This document shows, piece after piece, positions 1-11,223 of a stretch of DNA of 64,000 bases. The position numbers and the translations under genes were made by a program. The stretch is from Clitopilus passeckerianus (Eukaryota; Basidiomycota; Agaricomycetes; Agaricales; Entolomataceae), in assembly GCA_944990035.1 (NCBI GenBank), contig CALYLX010000101.1, forward strand, positions 62,001 through 126,000, in the 5' to 3' direction. Numbering within the stretch: position 1 is the first letter of the stretch; the number at the start of each line of letters is the position of its first letter. The notes beneath the pieces were generated by a model. That model did not search any database. It had not been told where the DNA came from and saw nothing but the letters and a program-made list of their open reading frames with translations.

Positions 1-444
1 GTGTGAGGCTTCAAAAATCCTCAAGCAGGAGGGTAGATGATACTAGAATGTAAACGTCAAGAAAAGACTGGTTGATTGTCTGGGACAACTCACTGCAAAC
101 GAGGCGTCTAGCAAAGCAAAAAAGGGAGGTTGCACCGTTATTGATAACTGTCCTGCTGCAGCAACAACCCTGTTTATTGCTTGAACGACGTCTGGATGTG
201 TACGCAGCTGTTCTGCAGGGTCTGCAGGATCAAACCACGTATCCAGCGAAGGGAAATCCATTGGTTTTTGTGGATCTATTGGTGCGCATGGCGATGGTGG
301 AGGCGAAGGCGGGCTGACGCCGGTCGAAAAGAACAGGTCGTTTGCTATGAGACCGACATTGTTTGGAGGTTCATAGACGCGTTGTATGTCGTCTAGAGCA
401 TCACCAATAATGGTGTGCAGAGCTCGGAGGACAGCGAAAGTCAT
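1..444 (-). CDS. O-methyltransferase, N-terminal part (cut by window edge)
   Basis: Two exons are visible: 94-444 (ATG at 442-444) and 1-42, separated by an intron with a GTGAGT donor and TTCTAG acceptor; the gene runs off the left edge. The protein opens with a helical segment containing DALDDIQRVYE, then DFPSLDTWFDP, then a helix with VVQAINRVVAAAGQL and, across the splice, SFAYHLPSCLRIFEA. This order (acidic helix, FPSLD.PFDP box, AA.QL helix, LPSCLRIA.E) is the dimerisation and substrate-pocket domain that precedes the SAM-binding domain in basidiomycete O-methyltransferases. The catalytic domain lies outside the window, so substrate and activity cannot be judged. An in-frame GTG upstream (513) is not a credible start. 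Recognition rests on remembered family motifs, not on a search. Confidence 0.72.
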
Positions 445-1604
445 GGCCAAGAAATGAGGCCGGAGGCTTGGACAAGACAGAGGACAGACTCTGGCCCTAA
501 AGTGGCTGGCCACTAGTTATAACAAAGCCAACTCCAGATCGTGAGCTCGCCAAACTGCCTTCCCTGTCATTTTCTGCCATATTGAAGGCACGATAAAACC
601 GTGCGAGCGCTTTCTTTCAAGCTTTTTCGGGCTACACTTCAATAAGCCTCTTTTAAATTTGATCATGCTTTGATTTTTCTCGTTTTTATCAACGAACAGG
701 CGTAAGTTCTCCGTAAGAAACCTTCAACGACTGGAGAAAGCGACACTTTGAGTGACAGGAAGAATCTGAGCGCGTGTTTGTTCGTATTTACTAAGAGCCT
801 CTGTTGCCTTTTTCAGTCAGGCGCTTTTCTTCTTTCGTCCACTTGCACCTCCTGCCAAAATCGCCGAGATCATGCATACTGTCACCCGGAATGCTGGTTC
901 CGCCGTAGGATGCGGCTTTCTTCTAGTATTGCTCCTCCTATCCCCAAAATTGTCCTTTACTGCGGAAGATTCCACAGAGAACCATGCCCGGGTGCCATAA
1001 CCGTCGAAAGGCCAACCTTCTCTCCTTAGAGCTCAGAAGCCTATCAACAAGAGCTGGACCGCCTTTTAACAGAAACCAGGGTGGGCTATTATACACCAGC
1101 GAATCGATTTAACAGTCAAAATCAAGTCAAATTACATTCTTCTCTTATGGTCAAGCTCATGGACCAGGCTTGGCCCTCAGCCCTTTAACACATCCGAAGA
1201 TAGAGCCTTGACCCTATGAATATCTTTGGAAAATGCGCAGGTCAATGAATCAAGATTCAAAAGGCCCTTTGCTTGCCACTTCTTCGTCTTTTGGAGTTGT
1301 TGCATGGATCTGGACTGGCATCACCAACAAACATTGCCAAACAAACGCGAACCCAAATCGGGAAGACGTGTCGACCTCCAAAATAACTGGAGCTGACATT
1401 TCGAGATGAACGGGTCTCTCATTATGCAAGGCAGTCCAGCCTTGAACGCATTATTCCTTAAGAATGCGACCAAGCGGCTAATTCCTTTATCGTTCAACTT
1501 GTTCTCCCACTTCGACAACCTCAAGCAATCTCTCAGTCTTCCAAGCCTTCTACTTTCACGAATACTACATTCTTTTTACATTACATTCTTTTATAATATT
1601 AGAC
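445..1604. other. Intergenic, divergent promoter region
   Basis: This lies between the divergently transcribed O-methyltransferase and kinase genes. Short open frames exist (for example 748-1029 on +) but have no recognisable domain, no splice continuity and biased composition. No repeat or RNA gene was seen. Confidence 0.5.
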
Positions 1605-4442
1605 ATGTATACACCTACTATTGCTGTAAGTATATGCCTTGTACTACTCATCGGTCGATGGCTGACTCCTGTCCTTAGTCTCGCGCTGCTCCCTCTTATG
1701 GGCTTCGCTACGTTTCGCCTTCCAAGCACATCAAGCCTATCCCTATCAGTCCCATTATCACTATCAAGAGGACTGCACAAGACTTCGAGTTCATGAAATT
1801 CATCAATAAGGGCGACAGCAGCATCGTATACCTCGCACAGGAATTCATCACCGACAAACACGTTGCCTTGAAGATCATCCCCAAGGCCGGAACGAACATT
1901 GACGACGCTGCAAACGAACAACGAATCCAGGCTACGATTGGGAAAGATAGGGAAAAGTCGTTTTTGTTACCCGTCCTAGCGAGCTTCCATGATACCAAGA
2001 ACTATTATATCGTTACCGTATGTGCTTCTTGTCCAAGGTATCCATGACACAACCGGCTCGAAGTTTTTCTAGGAATTTATGCCCGGAGGAGATATGGCGC
2101 TGGAGCTTGCTCGCTGCAAATCCTTTGACGAGGACCGCACGAGGATCTACGGTGCTCAACTGGTCAGCTACCTATTTTAAATCAAACTACCAGCCGCTTA
2201 CCCCTTTTCTTATTCAGATCCTAGTTATGGAAGAACTCAGGCAGGCCCGGATCATACACAGAGACATTAAACCTGCAAACATCCTCATCGACTCCCAAGG
2301 CCATCTGCGCTTGACCGATTATGGATTCGCGAAGAAGTTCGAGGCGGCTGAAGGATACGAAGCTCTTGAAACCCCTGATGCCTCGTTTGCCTTCGATGTC
2401 GATGATGACTGCGACTCTGGGGCCTTCCTCACCGATATCCCGGCTCCGCACTTCAAGACGAACGAAGTCTGCGGCACGCCCCACTATATGTCGCCTCAGC
2501 GTTCCGCAGGGAAGGAATATAATGACGAGGAAGATGTATGGTCGGTCGGGGTCGTCCTCTATCTGATGCTCACAGGAAGGGTCGGTCTATTCCCATTCTC
2601 TCTACGAACTATATGCTCACAATTCCCTTTCAGCTCCCCTTCGGTGATACAACTACAGACTCCATCAAGATTGCCTATAGTATCCAACACGAACGACTCG
2701 AATTTAAGCCCACCGACCTTGTATCCGACGACGCGAAAGTGCTGCTCATCGGCATGCTTACCAAAGACCCTCGCACCAGACTCTCCATCGAGCAGATAAA
2801 GGGCCATAACTTTTTCAAAGGCGTCGACTGGGACCAAATTGCCAGGAAAGAACATCAGGCGCCGTGGATCCCCTTCCTCGCCCCTCTTCCCAAGGCCCCA
2901 ATGGCTCATCCCCCTACTATTGCTAGAGGCGTCTACGAGGACTGGATGGACCCTTTGCCTTCTTACACGTATACGTCGCCCAAGCTGGTTGAGGCTGAGC
3001 AGATCAAGGTCAAACCAAGCGCCTTCAAGAAGTTCGGTAGTGCCATCGCGAAGCTATTGGCGCCTAAGAAGAAGGATATCTCTAGTGCCGGCTGTGTGGG
3101 CAACACTAGAAAGACCGATTGCAAGAACGACGAAGAAGTGTTTTTCAGTCCGACGGCCCAGAAACTGCTGGAGGAGATTGAAGAGAGGATCAGCGAGGGG
3201 GTTTTGCCCACAGTCGACAGTTCTTTGTTCACCCTAGCACCACCACCACCACCACCACCACCACCACCTTCCAACCAGGTTCTCGTCGCGAAAGATACTC
3301 GGGCTCCCTTCGCCGGTCAAAATGAGCAGAAATCCGACAAAGTGGATATCCCTTCTGCCGCAGGCGTACGCCAAGGCGGAGAATCACCCATCCAATTTGT
3401 GCCTGTCGCCTACCGTCAACCTCCCAAATCCAAGAAACCTATGATGAGCTATGTGGCGGCTCCAAAGCCAAGCTCGGCAGTTGTGGAGGTGTGGAAGGAG
3501 ACTAGAGCGCAACCACCCCTTCGACGGGCTGTAAGGGCAACGGGAGGGGCTGAGGTGGCAGATGAAGAAGCTTATGGAGGACTGGACATTTTCACTCGAG
3601 GCGTTGATGATTCGACACCAACACCAACTCTCAGCGACGCTTTCCCTCCCCTGGACAGGCATCTAACTTCCACACCTACAACTTCTCATACTACCTTGAC
3701 GACATCCACGCCCATCACCTCCGGATACTCTCCTACGCCCACCGTCGTGGACCATCTTACGCCACCACCTTCTCGCACAGTAAAGCCTCTACAAGTGCGG
3801 AAGCAGGTATCCGAAAAGTCCTTCAAAACTGGTGCTGGGTATGCGGACGAGTTAAAGGACCTCCGGGCTCATCGCGAGCATCAGGAGAAACTGGAAGAAG
3901 CAACGAGGAAGCGGGAGTACGAAAAAGCTGCAGAGGAGGAGGCGAAGCGGAAGGAGAGAATAGCGGCCAAGAGGAGAGCTGAAGACAAAAAGAGGAAGGA
4001 AAATCAAGTGGAGGAAGAAGGAAGGGGGAGTCCGAAGCTGCCAGACACCCCTCTGAAAAGAGGCCGTGGTCAAGGTGGCGAGCGGTATAGCCGGGAAGAT
4101 AGAGAATGTCGTTCCCCCACCGCCTCCCGATTATCATACACGTCGACAAGGTCCTCCGGCGATGATAAATACACCCCCATACCCGTCCGCCGTCCACTTG
4201 TTTCGGGCGCTCCTGCACCCAGGATGCAAGTGCCTAGTTGCAACGACTCGGAGCCCCTTTCTGTTCCCAATGTACAGGAGGATCCCGAGCCAGTACGGTC
4301 TGTTTTCGAGACGGGGAAGGAACAGGGAGAGCAGAAGAGGCAATCAACGACTGCGAACCTTTTAGGTTGCATTAATGGTTACCTAGGGAAGATGTTTGGT
4401 TCAGCGAAGAGCGGATGTGGTAGCGCGCCAGTCGCCCTTTAG
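1605..4442 (+). CDS. Divergent serine/threonine protein kinase with long disordered tail
   Basis: Five exons (1605-1625, 1679-2017, 2073-2162, 2218-2580, 2634-4442) give 873 residues in one consistent frame. Residues about 40-330 form a protein kinase fold: ATP-lysine in VALKII, catalytic loop HRDIKPANIL (about 163), metal loop DYG (about 184), activation segment CGTPHYMSPQR, then EEDVWSVGVVLYLMLTGRLPFGD across the last splice. Several normally fixed positions deviate: the glycine loop reads NKGDSSIV with only one of three glycines, DFG is DYG, and APE is SPQ. HRD, the ATP-lysine and the metal-binding Asp remain, so activity is plausible. The tail (about 330-873) is basic and Ser/Pro-rich with a run of about 10 prolines near residue 472 and a Glu/Lys/Arg coiled stretch near 710-760. 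The general Ser/Thr kinase group is clear (CAMK or AGC-like); the subfamily is not. The acidic insert in the activation segment is also unusual. Confidence 0.88.
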
Positions 4443-5012
4443 TGGCACTGAGGATGGAGGCCCCACTGATAGGGTAGATTAGATTCGCGCTTGTAGCTTC
4501 GGTTCGCGTGATTGTGTTAGTGGTAGTATAAAGTAGAAAACCAAAGATCCCTATTACTTAGATATTTTGTGTGACATCCTAGCCCAGCGCACAGCAAGCG
4601 GATTGAGCCTTGCGATCTAAATACAGCTTAATTTATCGGCCCCCCAAAGGAGTACATGCTTCCAAGGCCCCTGATATAACCCCTATCGGATTTGTGGCCT
4701 TTGTGGCACTCGTTCAAAATCGAGACGCCCTCATCAAGGGCCTGAATTCTCCCCGATGTTGGTGGCACTGTTCGCTTTCGCCTGAGCATGCAAGGCATGG
4801 AAGGGGGAGGGCTGAATAGACTGTTTGGAGGAACGGCCCGTCTTCCTCATGAGTGGCAAACGTCAGTTCGAATACAAATTCTTGATTTGTAGTTTACGAG
4901 AATATACAAGCCGAAATACAACATTTGTTACCAAGAAATGCGAGAATAATTCCTAATTCCATATTTTACAGCGTCCATTCCGATGTTAAGCCTTCCATTG
5001 GCCTGAGTGTCC
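4443..5012. other. Intergenic between convergent genes
   Basis: This is the 3' flank shared by the kinase (+) and the repeat protein (-). Nothing coding or repetitive was recognised. Confidence 0.45.
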
Positions 5013-5895
5013 TTAGTTTCCGACTGAAAGATGAGAGGTTATTAAGAAAGGTTGAAGCGAAACGAGTGAAGAACTCACATCCTCCTCCGAACTTCTTGAA
5101 GCCTTCCCTGAGACCATCACCGATCTTGTCAGCCGTTGCCTCATCCTAAAGAGAGTTTGCATGAGACATAGTATACAAAGTACGCTGCTGGAGATACTCA
5201 CGAGGTTGTAACCCGCTTGCTTGGCAGCATACGAGACGCCCTTGTCGGCCCAGTCGCGCTGGTTCGAGGAGGAGGTGTTGTTGTTGTTACCAGATCCGTA
5301 AGACGAGGTGTTGCTAGAGCCATAGCTATCATTGTTGCTGCTGTTATTGGAGGAACCGTAGCTATCGTTGTTGGAGGAGCCATAGCTGGAATCGTTGTTG
5401 TTCTTGTTCTTGTTAGAAGAGCCATAGCTGTCGTTGTTGTCGTCACGGTTTGAGGAGCCGTAAGTGTCGTTGTTGGAGGAACCATAGGTGTCGCTATTCT
5501 TGGAACCGTAGCTATCGTTGTCGTTGTTCTTGGAACCATAGCTATTGTCGTTGTCGGTATCGCGGCGGTTGGACGAGCCGTAAGAATCATTGTTGGACGA
5601 TCCATACGAATCGTTGTTGGATGAGCCATACGAGTTATCGTTGTCGTTGTTGCCAGAGCCGTAGGAGTTCAAGTTATCATTGTTGTCGTCCTTGCGGCGA
5701 TTGGACGATCCATAGGAGTCGTTGTTTCTGGAACCGTAGGAGTCGTTGTCGTTGTCACTGACGGAGAAATAAAGTATCAGAACGTCCGCGAGATATCCAC
5801 ATGCAGAGATGAACGTACTTGTTCCTACGACTGCCGTAGCTGTCGTTATTGCTGGAGCCATAGGAATCGTTATCGTTATCGCGGTTGTAAGACAT
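5013..5895 (-). CDS. Tyr-Gly-Ser repeat hydrophilic protein
   Basis: Four exons (5819-5895, 5202-5757, 5079-5145, 5013-5023) encode 236 residues. After MSYNR the protein is almost wholly built from units of the type NDSYGSSN or DNDSYGS, rich in Asn, Asp, Ser, Gly and Tyr, with occasional RR or KN interruptions. It ends in a short non-repetitive module, WADKGVSYAAKQAGYNL then DEATADKIGDGLREGF, finishing KKFGGGFGN. The last exon supplies only four codons including the stop. The low-complexity body predicts intrinsic disorder; the C-terminal module looks helical and amphipathic. Hydrophilic repeat proteins of this kind often have protective or phase-separating roles, but that is only an analogy here. 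No signal peptide is present. The DNA itself is a degenerate minisatellite, so repeat number probably varies between strains. Confidence 0.8.
5202..5757 (-). repeat. Coding minisatellite (YGS units)
   Basis: This exon is a degenerate tandem array of 18-27 bp units coding for (N)DSYGSSN on the minus strand. It explains the long antisense open frames on the plus strand here, which are shadows. Confidence 0.8.
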
Positions 5896-6920
5896 AGCTA
5901 AGAAGAGATACGATAGAGATGCAAGAGCTAGTTGTTTAGGGTGTGAGAGTCCGAAGAGACGATGCTTCAATCAAGATCGGTTCAACCCATTTTATATCTC
6001 CCCAGACCCAGACCCTACTCAGAGATTCCGGCTGTCCGCTTCGTAATGTCGCCATTTCAGGAGCGAACATATTCCATCATTGCCCTGATGCGTAATGAAA
6101 TAGATGATGGACCAATGTGGAACTGGGGCCTTGGAAATGACAGGATGAATGGAAGATTTGTTTGTTCTATTGCAGGACACCTGCTAAAATTGCTGTGCCA
6201 GTCAGCGGAGTCCAGATCTGTCTGCAAGAGCCCGGTGCCCGTACTAAGCCTGATAGCAGTTTAGCAGCCTAGATGAAGCAGATGCTAGTGAGCCGACCAA
6301 GATATATGGCAAAAGACGCGCAAAGGCAGAATTTTGGATGTGAAAGATGGGAGAAAGAGAGGCAGGCCTGGGTTGGACCGATCAAATATTCGTGGCAGTG
6401 TGATCGTCTGCTTAAGCGATCTACGGCACAAATGATCCCGTTCCCCGAGGTCCGTTCAAGAGACAGAATCGTGCGCCCCGTCGAGGCGGTGAAAGGAGAG
6501 ATCCTGCGAACAGAATCAAAAAATTTCTCAACGATTAATTGTGCAGCCGGAAGCCGCAGTATCGGGACAGCGCTTATTTTTGGCATTTACCGACAGGATG
6601 TGACATCCTTACCTGAAAATACCTGCCAACAGAGATAGTGGCGGGATAGCCTTGAAAGACTAACCCGTCTTGGAACATTGAGTTGACCAGCTGACCCCCT
6701 AGGAAGGGGGTTGCATCGCGGGACAGTCCCGAACGCAACACACCGATTTCAGAGAACGTGTGTTGGCGGCGGAATTGTCATCGCAGATTTGGAACAATCT
6801 CGCGCTAGATTGCGTCTTGGAAGCTTAGGGAGTTTCGGTTGAACGTATACGGATGCAGGACTTTTCTATGTTGGGTAACAAAAAATAAGGATAGAAATGA
6901 GAACATGGGCCCAGGTGTGA
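5896..6920. other. Intergenic
   Basis: This is the promoter side of the YGS-repeat gene and the 3' flank of the dioxygenase gene. Open frames on both strands at 6269-6638 overlap each other antisense and show no domain. Nothing else was recognised. Confidence 0.45.
5990..5996 (-). promoter_or_regulatory. TATA-like box of the YGS-repeat gene
   Basis: The minus strand reads TATAAAA about 95 nt upstream of the ATG at 5895, a reasonable distance for a fungal core promoter. Confidence 0.4.
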
Positions 6921-7616
6921 TTACTTCGGATCTGCCACCTTGCCACAAGCCTTGCATTTGCGAAGGTCTTCGTTCAACATCCACCTCTGAATGACCAGCT
7001 TCAGCTGAGTACCGAGGTCTGTGACGTGGAATGACTCTTCGTATATAATTGTTGGTTCTTTATGCTCTCCTGACTGACAGTACCAGCGCAGTCGATCTGT
7101 CAAGCACTGCGCATGAGCAGCTCCCGAGGTTTGGAATGTTCTGAGTACTCGCCTATAGAATCTGCGGGCCGGACTCTCTCAACCACAAGCCCGGTAGTAT
7201 CCGCGTACCGGACCGGATTATGAGGGGTATTCGCTGTCAAAAAAGGGAGATGAGCACAGCTTCTGAAGACGTGATGAACCTACCAGGAAGTAAAAACATC
7301 TCGCCCTCTTCAATCCGGATATCTCTGAATACATCGTCGTCTACAACCCTTAGGAGCATCCCGCCTTTGTGTTGATAGAACCATTCCTATATTAGTGAAA
7401 AGCTAGATATTGAGTTCCCTTTGAAGTTACGGTGCCAATTGTGCTGCTGACCTCTGTCTGATTGACATGGTAATCGTTCCTTTGATTAGGGCCGCCCACA
7501 GCCATCACGATGAAGTCACCTCCTTTGTAGAGGCAGAAATTGTTGACCGGAGGCTGCAAAAGGTTTTCATTCTCGGAAAGCCATTTTTTGAAGTTAAGAG
7601 GGGGTCCCAGAGGCAT
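6921..7616 (-). CDS. BNA1: 3-hydroxyanthranilate 3,4-dioxygenase
   Basis: Four exons (7452-7616, 7284-7386, 7153-7233, 6921-7096) encode 174 residues, the normal size for this cupin enzyme. It opens the ring of 3-hydroxyanthranilate with O2 in the kynurenine route from tryptophan to quinolinate and NAD. Iron ligands expected for the family are present: His50 in DYHVNQ, Glu56 in TEEWFY across the first splice, and the His of NTPHNP. The C-terminal block [12 protein letters not shown] ... DLGTQLK ... KCKACGKV matches the rubredoxin-like metal module found in fungal and bacterial enzymes, but the second Cys of the first pair is not seen (WYCQSGEH). Intron 3 has a GC donor (G|GCGAGT), supported by frame and by the continuous SIDRLRW sequence. 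It is divergent from the gene at 7932. Confidence 0.93.
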
Positions 7617-7931
7617 CGTAGCTATTCTTTAGAGCAGGAGACGAAGAAACTGACTCAACAACGTTTGCAGTTGAGATGCTGTCATCAAGTTTTGTCATTG
7701 ATAACGCGCTTTCCAAATCGGGATAAATTCACGTGACCGGTATTAGCAGTCGCGTGATTGACTCTACACGTGCGGGTTTCAAGGTTTTTCAAACTTGCGT
7801 GTTTCCTCCGCCAGTCAGTTCGGAGTCTGGTAGACGGGCTCTTTGCCTGCAACGACTGTGCTTGCATCTATTACCTGCCGCTATATACTTTAATCTAGCA
7901 GCCTGCGACTTTCTAGGGCCTAAAACCGACT
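7617..7931. promoter_or_regulatory. Divergent promoter with a palindromic E-box
   Basis: A 315-bp bidirectional intergenic region lies between BNA1 (-) and the gene at 7932 (+). It contains the palindrome TCACGTGA at 7729-7736, an E-box core bound by bHLH factors in other fungi. The factor and target gene are unknown. Confidence 0.45.
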
Positions 7932-9074
7932 ATGGCAGCTGCAACGGCAAACATCCCCGCAACCAGCGCGAATATAGTTCATGAGCAAGATAGGCGTCGG
8001 AGGCAGACGATAGAACGGGCAAAAGCTACTCATGTATGTTGCACGCGAAATTGGCTAGGCAAAATACTGATTGCAGCTTTATCTATAATAGCTTTCACGG
8101 CAATTACAACTCCGGCTTCAATATGCCCGACTTAAAGTGGATCATGGCTGGGTTCGTTCTTTGACCATAACAGATTGTACACCTGATCTAATATTCCTTT
8201 CTAGCAAAAGCAAAATTTAAACGAAGTGGAGAACCTTTATTTCCATCATTCGCAGGTGAGGGGTACCCAGCCGTATCCCTCACCTTCCTTACTTGCTACC
8301 ACCCAACGGGAAGGTTCGCCTACCGTTGCACATGGTAGCCTTTCACAATCTACCGTCTCATTCAGACTGGGAGCTTCTCCTTTATCACGGACCCAAACAA
8401 GCGCCACAACAGCTACAGAACCTCTAAGCCCTAGGGAGGACCCACAATACCAATCCCGGTATCATACACCCGCCGCGGGGACACCTACCCTTTCGCCCAA
8501 TTCCACCGCGAACACCCCCGGGCCTTCCATCACCATAGCTGACCTGAAGTCCCTTATCCAAATGGACACAGATGATGATATAAAACGTTCCATGTCGCCC
8601 ATGAACCCATCCGGGCCTTCAACCTCGAATACTCTCCAGCGGACAGACACCCTCCTCGTATCCACAGGGTCACCCACCTCAACCTGGAGCGCCACCTCCC
8701 AGCCAAACGTTCCTCAATCCCCGGGTTACTACTCCCGGATGTCCAAACCCCAATCCAGCACCTCCACCACCGACAGCTCGCGGAGCTTCGCATCCGCAGC
8801 CTCCCTGACCTACGATAACTTCTGGTCAAGCCACTCCTCGTCAACTGCCACCAGCTCATTCCGCGGATCTACCAGCCACATTTTATCACCGCCAACCACC
8901 CCCTCAGAGCCGGCTGGTACAGGGAGTCCAGGGAACGGACTGAGCCTCGTCTGGGAATCGTCCAGTTTCGCGAGTAGCGCACATAGGCAGTCGCCGGCTC
9001 GCTCACGAGCTCCGAGAAGTAGTAATAGGTCGATGACGTCGATTGCAGGACAAGAGGCCATTGCGGCGACATGA
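7932..9074 (+). CDS. Fungal protein with a conserved N-terminal helix and disordered Ser/Thr/Pro tail
   Basis: Three exons (7932-8033, 8092-8151, 8205-9074) give 343 residues. The only ordered part spans the two small-exon junctions, residues about 20-70: RRRRQTIERAKATH, then LSRQLQLRLQYARLKVDHGW, then QKQNLNEVENLYFHHSQ. It is a basic, amphipathic helix followed by an acidic one. The remainder is a Ser/Thr/Pro-rich sequence with many SP and TP sites. The layout (short helical LxLARxKV-like motif, phospho-site-rich tail) recalls the Whi5/Nrm1 family of G1/S repressors, but the match is only to the general pattern and I would not name it. No signal peptide, membrane segment or catalytic motif is present. 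Confidence 0.7.
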
Positions 9075-9316
9075 CCTCCAGCCTGATTTTTTGCTTTGGA
9101 TCTGCCGGTCCGGCCACATTTTAATGAATTACTGAGTTACTGACCTGCTTTGCCGTGTTGTAGTACTGTACGAATATACCTTGAATTTCACGCTATCTCG
9201 AAGCTATCTGTTGCCTCTCTCCAAAGTTATTGGATCGTGATAACTTCGATTGAACATCCTGCCCATATGGTACACATTTCTCTTGATCTACTTGCTTCTA
9301 TCCACACCATTGAGGA

Positions 9317-11223
9317 TTATGACAGAATCCCAGTCCAGGTCTCGACGAGGTCAAAGACACAATGACCATCAATCGGGACATACTGCTTGGTTATCATCTT
9401 AATCACCTCCTGCGCTACCAGCCCTCCAATAAACGCTGCAGTGTTGGGCAAATCGGCATCGGGGGAACGGGCACTACAGATCACAGGTTTATGAGGGGAA
9501 AGAAGGTACGAGAATTAGTCAAGATACGTACATCTCGCCAACAGCTTGGGCCCACTCGTCCTCAGGAAGGATTGTGCCGGGAGGAAGTAAAGACTGAGCT
9601 GTAGAGGTGAGTGATTCTATGCTCGGAGCGATGCCAGGTTCCTCTGTCTTCAGCACCGCAAGCGCAGACAGGGAAAGGTGGATAGTGGCAGCTTTAGGAT
9701 TAGCTATCAGCTGTTCCGCTGCAAAATAACAAACTGTGTGTCAGGATGACAGCATCTGCAAGTAGAGGAGTAGAGGACGAACCCAAAGCACTCGAATCTT
9801 CATCATTCCAACCCCACCTCTTTCCTCTAAGAATCTTCAACCCGTGCGCATTCTTGACGAAGGAGTCTACTATGGCATCGTCCACAGGTACAGTCAAGTA
9901 CTCCTTCAACTGTTTCTTCTCCTCTTCCGCTCGAGTCTTGTAGAGGTTCTGCAGCTGAATATAGCTCCCCGTGCTGGCCTTCATATCCGGCAGTGTGCTC
10001 GTCAAAGGGAGTGTATGTGGTGTTTGTGAGGTGAATTTCTTTAGGGCATCTAGGAGGTGGAAGAATGGAGAAGAAGAGGGTGAAAGGGACGATATGGCAG
10101 GGTCATTGAATAACGAGGAGATATCGGATGGGATATTGGTCTCTGTCCAGGCCCTGTATGCTTGACCCTCCGCTTCGTCGAAATTCTCCTCGTCGATTTT
10201 AAGTTTGTGACTGAGGATGTTGGCTTTGAATTCTTTCTTCTCTGCAGGTGTTTTGGGGAATGCGCCGTTATGCTGTGAAATAGGTCAGACGATATGCGAG
10301 ATGAGTAAGGCGTGAAGGAGACTCACGGATTTCTTCCATTCCTCTAGGACCTTGACTAGAATGACGACGTATGGTACGTGACCGTGATCCGTGGGATCCA
10401 TAGCGGCGAGATCAAGAGAAAGTGCATGCTCAAGGAGTGCGAGGAACGGTTTGTCGATCCTGAGTGACGGTGTCGATTCTGAATGACTTTCGATGACTAG
10501 TTTATCAACCTCAGCTGTACCGAATAATAGAGTGAAGAGAAAGGCGTACTGGTATGTTCATGGAACTGGATATAGAACTCGCCCAAGAACCCTGCTGACC
10601 TGATCGCCACAAGTATCGGGTAAGACGGGTCCGACCACAACAGCTTTGACAACTTCTCGAGAAGACTTGCTTCCAAGTCATGCGCGATCACAACCGTGAA
10701 GCTCGAGAAATAGCCCGGATTGGTGTCCAAGAGCTCCTTGACATCAGCTTTGTCTGGTACACCCTCCACACTATCGTTGAGCTCCCCCAACAAGCGCACA
10801 GCTTCTTCTGCGCGTGATTTTCCAATGCTGGAAGGGCCTTCGAGGAAGAAGTTGTTGCCTGCATCTTCAGGGGTTACTTGGTTATGATCTAGGATTGTGA
10901 AGTGCCCGATGCCAGGAAGGACGAGGTTCTTGAGGACAGAGGTGGATGTGGCTGAGCCACCGATCACCAGGATTCGCGAGTTTTCGAGAGCAGCTTGGCC
11001 TGTGGCTGCCCATAGCCTTTTTGAGAGATATCAGGGTGTTGTTGTACGCATACATTCACGCGTTGAGCATACCTTAGCTGACGATCATATCGTCTGGACC
11101 TGCTATCAGGTGGGCCACTATGGTCGTTCGTTTAGCAAGCGAAGTCGCTGCATTAGAGTGGCAGTCTTACTCGGTAACAACAGCAGTCGTCGCTGCCTCT
11201 ATGTCCTGGGATTCGTGAGTCAT
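9317..11223 (-). CDS. ULA1: NEDD8-activating enzyme E1 regulatory subunit
   Basis: Seven exons (11171-11223, 11073-11099, 10550-11016, 10327-10514, 9783-10272, 9532-9718, 9317-9473) give 522 residues, close to the human NAE1 length. The protein partners with the catalytic Uba3 subunit to adenylate NEDD8/Rub1 for cullin modification. The N-terminus reads RRYDRQLRLWAATGQAALE, then the Rossmann segment ILVIGGSATSTSVLKNLVLPG and FTILDHNQV, as in ThiF/E1 proteins. As expected for the non-catalytic partner there is no catalytic Cys motif. The C-terminal block has DADLPNTAAFIGGLVAQEVIK and ITKQYVPIDG, matching the family's closing adenylation-domain strands. The start ATG (11221-11223) is the first in frame with RRYDRQLR across the two short 5' exons. 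Frame sums exactly over all exons. Confidence 0.95.

Noticed and set aside
748..1029. 93-codon frame upstream of the kinase
   Set aside because: No domain, no splice continuity, Cys/Arg-rich chance composition and no ATG context support.
5217..5761. Plus-strand frames rich in Val/Ile or Arg/Cys
   Set aside because: They are antisense shadows of the YGS-coding minisatellite on the minus strand.
6269..6638. Two antisense frames of over 100 codons
   Set aside because: They overlap each other on opposite strands without recognisable content; neither can be preferred.
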